A DNA stretch of 64,000 bases from positions 41,321,109 through 41,385,108 of the forward strand of contig CM068542.1 in the NCBI GenBank assembly GCA_035048495.1, in the 5' to 3' direction. The notes beneath the pieces were generated by a model that was not told where the DNA came from, searched no databases, and saw only the letters and a list, made by a program, of their open reading frames with translations. Below are positions 60,485-64,000 of the stretch, one piece after another. The DNA comes from Euptelea pleiosperma. Taxonomy: Eukaryota > Streptophyta > Magnoliopsida > Ranunculales > Eupteleaceae. The position numbers and the translations under genes were made by a program. How positions within the stretch are numbered: the first letter of the stretch is position 1; every line of letters starts with the position of its first letter.

Positions 60485-60615
60485 GAATTTTGAAAATGAG
60501 TCCAATCCAACGCTTAGAAATCACGAATCAGGTTGATTTTTGGTTTGGAGGTCCACCTAGGGATTGGCCAAACATCTATATGGTCAGTGTCCTCTAAAAA
60601 GGTGCCCCATGCCTC
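60485..60615 (+). mobile_element. MITE family A, right half only
   Basis: Carries AATCCAACGCTTAGAAATCAC, GGTTGATTTTTGGTTTGG, GGTCCACCTAGGGATTGG, CCAAACATCTATATGGTCAG and GTCCTCTAAAAAGGTGCC. The left arm is absent. It starts about 150 bp after the stop codon of peptide gene 2. Confidence 0.7.
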
Positions 60616-60662
60616 GCTGTAAGAACCCCAATTGTAAAAATATTTCCGTGTTGGCAATACCA

Positions 60663-60999
60663 TGCTTTTAAAAACAGCCGTTTAAACGGTAACGCCCCAA
60701 CCCCGTTTCCGTTAAAACCGTTTAAGCACGTTTTGACGCTTTTAGTTTAATGGCCATTTTTTTGGTTTTAACAGGCGTTAAAATCGTTTAAACGGCCATT
60801 GAAATCGTTTTAACAGCCTGCAACATGTATCATCAGCGCCACTTTCAAAATTTGAATTTCAGCGCCACTTTCCATTTTTTCCGTTAAATTCTGTTAAAAT
60901 CTATTTTTTCCAATTTTTTCTCATTTTTTCCCCTGGCCGTTTCAATCCATTTTAACGGTAACGCCCCAAGTCCGTTAAAACGACCTCCTTCAAACCTTG
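60663..60999. mobile_element. MITE family F, complete copy (337 bp) with 10-bp target duplication
   Basis: Starts TGCTTTTAAAAACAGCCG and ends CCTCCTTCAAACCTTG. GGCAATACCA flanks it on both sides (60653-60662, 61000-61009). The GTTTAAACGG and GGTAACGCCCC words match 30159-30559. Two complete copies, each with its own exact 10-bp duplication, define the family and its insertion mode. Confidence 0.88.
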
Positions 61000-61490
61000 G
61001 GCAATACCATAGTTAAGAAACTGTGAAGCGACAAAACTTTGTCCATTGAAAATTGCGAGTTTAAAACTATTTGGATTAAAAAACGCAGTTAAAAAAAATT
61101 AAAAAAGATGAGAATATCGAAAGATTGATTAGTGACGACTTCGTATTTAATACTCTATTAGTACAAAACTATGCGCTAAAAAAAAACGTATACACCAATA
61201 ACGTAATATAGATTGGATAATAATATAATTATAATAGAACTGAAATTGTACGATGTCTCCCTTAAGTCTAGAATTATAAGCAACATTCATAATTTTCGAA
61301 ACATATTTTTCATTTATCGAGGTCTCCAAAAGTATAGGATGTTTTTAATATTTTTTAATTTTTAAAAACAAGAGTGATTTTTATGTATGGATTTTTATTT
61401 TGAAAATTCTAAATTTACGAGGTTGTTTCGGATTATTGAATATTTCGTGATTTTTTGTGACGTTTTGAAAACACCGTGGTTATACCTTTG

Positions 61491-61885
61491 GAGTCCGTCT
61501 AGATATACCCCCATTTCATACATCCAGTTCTTACACCCAGTGGTGGGGTCCACACATGGAAATCATGTTGGAAAATCCAACCGTACATTGAGTTGTCCTT
61601 GGCATGATGATCATCATCACCGAAAACCAGTTCATGTCGACATTGCTAACCATATAAAAAATTGACCCAAAATAATGGTTTAGTTGGATCGTCTGGATTT
61701 TTCAAATTAAAGTCAATTGTTCGTGAGGTTAGGTATGTCTAAATACCCTAATTTTTTGTGAGGAGGCTAACCACAGTATGAAAAACTCACTGTGCGATTG
61801 GATTGTGCAACATGATCTTCATGTGGACCCCACCAATGGATGTAAGAATTGGATGTAAGGAATGGGTGTAGCTCTAGACGGACTC
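61491..61885. mobile_element. MITE family E, complete copy (395 bp) with 9-bp target duplication
   Basis: The left end GAGTCCGTCTAGATATACCC and right end (complemented) GAGTCCGTCTAGAGCTACACCC head inverted repeats of ~70 bp. ATACCTTTG flanks it at 61482-61490 and 61886-61894. It inserted into the intron of the third peptide copy, about 25 bp before its second exon. The 9-bp duplication suggests a Mutator-like origin. Confidence 0.9.
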
Positions 61886-61911
61886 ATACCTTTGTATTCC
61901 ATGTATAACAT

Positions 61912-62057
61912 GCGGCATTATTGGAGAGGCGGGTTATTGTTTTGAGGGTGCAGCAGAACCCTACGTCTATGGAGTTTGTGAGAAGAAATACGTTTACAAC
62001 CATTGTCTCTGCATCAATCCTTCATGGAAACTTATGAGTCTGAATATCTTCGATTGA
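61912..62057 (+). pseudogene. Broken third copy of the cysteine-rich peptide gene (exon 2 only)
   Basis: The sequence from 61896 aligns without gaps to the intron end and exon 2 start of peptide gene 1 (TCATGTATAACA at 52316 versus CCATGTATAACA here, then GGAGAGGCGGGTTATTG). The splice acceptor AG is changed to AT at 61911. Eighteen codons of the middle, holding three of the cysteines, are deleted in frame, and the CxCC motif is altered to a single Cys. The frame itself stays open to TGA at 62055-62057. No signal-peptide exon was found upstream. It is best read as a pseudogene. Confidence 0.85.
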
Positions 62058-62473
62058 TTCGACATCATTTGATGGAGATCATCCTCACAAAAAATCATCA
62101 ATTTTTAAGGGTCTTTTTGGAAGAAGTGGTGTGAGTGATTTTTGGGGTCTTTTGAAAGAAGTAGCAAAATAAGAAAGTTTTAAACCAAAGGGCAGTTTGA
62201 AAAAAGGGTATAGAAAGAAATTAAGTAGTCAAATGATTTTTTTTTTTGAAAATATGGATAAAATGACATTACAAGTAGGTAAGTGGTTATCAAGGAGTTG
62301 TATTGAAAATAAGAATGATAGCATGGAAAGTAATTATGTATTTATCAATGAGCATTTAATGAACTTTAGGTAGAGAGTGGTATTTAATGAACTGAATAAG
62401 GGGGAGGGAACATTTTTAACTTCTTATATATTCTGTAAAATTTTTTTTTTAATGGTTGGGATCCAATGACAAC
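62058..62473. other. Intergenic, repeat related to 33580-33740
   Basis: No gene seen. GGTAAGTGGTTATCAAGGAG and GTATTGAAAATAAGAATGATA (62277-62325) recur at 63420-63460 and, complemented, at 33580-33720. This marks an interspersed family without visible ends. Confidence 0.45.
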
Positions 62474-62828
62474 CCTAAAATGACAGGCTCCCATTACAGG
62501 ACACAATATGAGCCATGTGGCACACTCTTAGAGGACTCTGGCCGTACTGAGTTTGGTCAATCCCTAGTTGGACCTACAAACCAAAAATCAGCCTGATTAG
62601 TGATTTCTAGGCGTTGGATTGGACTTATTTTCATGGGTTGATCTCAACTATGGGAATTTGAACAGTATTTGAGGTACAAAGATCCAACGCCTAGAAATCA
62701 CTAATCAAACTGATTTTTGGTTTTTAGATTCACCTAGGGATTGGCCAAACATCCATACGGTCAGAGTCCTCTAAGAGTGTGCCACGTGGCTCATATTGTC
62801 TCTTGTAACGGGAGCTTGTCATTTTAGG
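62474..62828. mobile_element. Foldback MITE family A, best complete copy (355 bp)
   Basis: The ends pair from the first base: CCTAAAATGACAGGCTCCC versus complemented CCTAAAATGACAAGCTCCC. Pairing continues through CACAATATGAGCCATGTGGC, CTCTTAGAGGACTCTGG, CAATCCCTAG, CAAAAATCAGCCTGATTAGTG and TTCTAGGCGTTGGAT. Arms of ~150 bp with few mismatches make a strong hairpin. No clear target duplication was found. Confidence 0.9.
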
Positions 62829-63196
62829 TCTGTCACTGGAGCCTGACCCTTTTTTTATGGACAACCACTAAGTACCTAGGAATGTCGTCTGATAACCCAA
62901 GTTTGACTTTAAAATAATAATAATTAGACCTAAATTTAACGGTGAAAATGAATAGTAGAAAAGTTTTCAACTTATAATCCACTTTTCATAAAGCTAGAAA
63001 TATTAGAATTGACTGATTTTATCAAGGTTGATATCCAAGTCGAGAATAATATCATCACTAACAATATTAGTACTTTTGAAATATAAGAAACATGCACGTA
63101 GTGTAGATGTACATGCATGGCAGGCCTACCCTGTCAAATTATACCCATGAAGTCATCAAATTAATTTATTCAATACTAGGGGGTGACACGTTGCAC

Positions 63197-63415
63197 GTGA
63201 GTGATTATAAGGGTCTTTAGAGAATACTGACCATATGGATGTTTGACCCATCCCTAGGTAGACCCATGTACAAAAGATCAGCCTGATTAGTGATTTCTAA
63301 GCATTTGATTGGAATCGTTTTCATGCGTTGACTTTTCACCATAGAATTTGAACATTATTTTGGGTACAAAGATCGAAAGGTTTAAAATCACTAATCATGC
63401 TGATTTTTAGAATGA
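63197..63415. mobile_element. MITE family A, copy with damaged right end
   Basis: Carries ACTGACCATATGGATGTTTG, CCATCCCTAGGTAGACCC, CAGCCTGATTAGTGATTTC and, on the right, AAAATCACTAATCATGCTG before breaking off after TTTTTAG. The outer right arm is missing and the 63415-63520 repeat follows directly. Confidence 0.65.
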
Positions 63416-63564
63416 CATGGATAGTTATTAAGGGTTGTATTGAAAATAAAAATGATGACATGGAATGGAATGAAATATTTATCAATGGGTATTTAATTAA
63501 CTTTAGATAGAGATGTATTTAATGTGGATATGTTTTGTCTTTTTATATACCAAACGAATAGGTA

Positions 63565-63890
63565 CCATGTATATATGGACCACATTATGAGACACGTGGC
63601 ACACTCTTATAAATCATTAACGATGTTTGACCTTACCCTATATGGACCCACAGACCAAAAAACCAGCCTGATTATTGATTTCTATCGGTTGGATTTTGGA
63701 CTTAGAGTCTTTTTTCATGATTTATTTTTAACCGTGGATTTCGAACATTATTAGTGTAGTCAGAACCAAAGGTTATAAATTACTAACCAGGCAGATTTTT
63801 GGTATGTAGTTCTACCGAGAGATGGACCAAACATCCATACAGTCAGTAGTCTATAAGAGCGTTCCACGTGGCTCACCCTGTCACCGTGTG
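63565..63890. mobile_element. Foldback MITE family A
   Basis: Left: GAGACACGTGGCACACTC, CCTGATTATTGATTTCTATCGG. Right, complemented: GAGCCACGTGGAACGCTC, CTGCCTGGTTAGTAATTTAT. It is older than the 62474 copy. It ends ~50 bp before the sequence that resembles the upstream region of peptide gene 2. Confidence 0.7.
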
Positions 63891-63919
63891 AAAGGCGTGC
63901 CGCAACCTCGTTTTGGCAT

Positions 63920-64000
63920 TATAGTATTAAATATAGACAGATAGATACCAATAAATACAAAATCCCACAAATCAAGCAGTGGTATCTATATAACAAAACA
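63920..64000 (+). promoter_or_regulatory. Upstream-region repeat: likely 5' flank of a further peptide gene outside the window
   Basis: AATAAATACAAAATCCCACA at 63951 matches AATAAATACAAATTCCACA at 58729. Both continue AATCAA[G/T]CA... and are preceded by a similar CCTCGTTTT segment (63906 and 58672). In the first case this lies about 350 bp upstream of peptide gene 2. By analogy another member would start a few hundred bases beyond 64000. Confidence 0.4.

Noticed and set aside
1..64000. CRISPR arrays, bacterial operons, organelle DNA or endogenous viral sequence
   Set aside because: No regularly spaced short repeats, no bacterial-style gene packing, no plastid or mitochondrial gene order, and no viral coat, movement or replicase frames were seen; tandem repeats present are minisatellites.

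Overview
This is plant nuclear DNA from an angiosperm. The evidence is intron-containing genes with GT-AG junctions, a chloroplast ATP synthase delta precursor, a plastid-type P-class PPR protein, plant defensin-like peptides, and a background of plant DNA transposons. Four fifths or more of the window is AT-rich non-coding DNA carrying MITEs, nested insertions and old transposon fragments. The lineage cannot be fixed from the sequence; long repeat-filled introns only suggest a medium to large genome.

Layout. 1-75 may be the last codons of a gene to the left (weak). 2554-5611 (-) is a two-exon P-class PPR gene, followed upstream by a nuclear tRNA-Trp(CCA) at 5838-5909 (-). 5910-13185 is intergenic and holds short foldback elements, a tRNA-derived SINE-like segment, an LTR fragment and a two-copy tandem repeat. 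13186-25774 (-) is an eleven-exon WD40 gene of the AAMP type; its 6.6 kb intron 8 holds a truncated L1 insertion with 14-bp target-site duplications and a large foldback element. 25775-38350 is repeat-rich: a three-level nest of elements around 29.5-30.9 kb, a complete TRIM retroelement at 31614-31999, a broken hAT transposase and a run of 41 C. 38350-39372 is a decayed WAK-like receptor kinase. 44108-46469 is a decayed PIF/Harbinger element with transposase and Myb/SANT-like ORFs. 49742-50494 (-) is the intronless gene for the chloroplast ATP synthase delta subunit.

The last 12 kb (52040 to the end) is the most interesting part. It is a small cluster of secreted cysteine-rich (defensin-like) peptide genes: two apparently intact two-exon genes (52040-52515 and 59080-60328), one broken copy (61912-62057), and an upstream-region repeat at the window end suggesting another member just outside. 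The cluster is heavily invaded by foldback elements. One is a 960-bp MULE-like element with a 10-bp target duplication, nested in an older element and carrying gene-like internal sequence (a Pack-MULE candidate). Another is a 395-bp MITE with a 9-bp duplication immediately before the broken peptide exon.

The genes do not form a pathway. PPR and ATPD products are expected in the chloroplast, AAMP-like WD40 in the cytosol/nucleus, and the cysteine-rich peptides outside the cell. The structure of interest is the peptide cluster together with the transposon nests.
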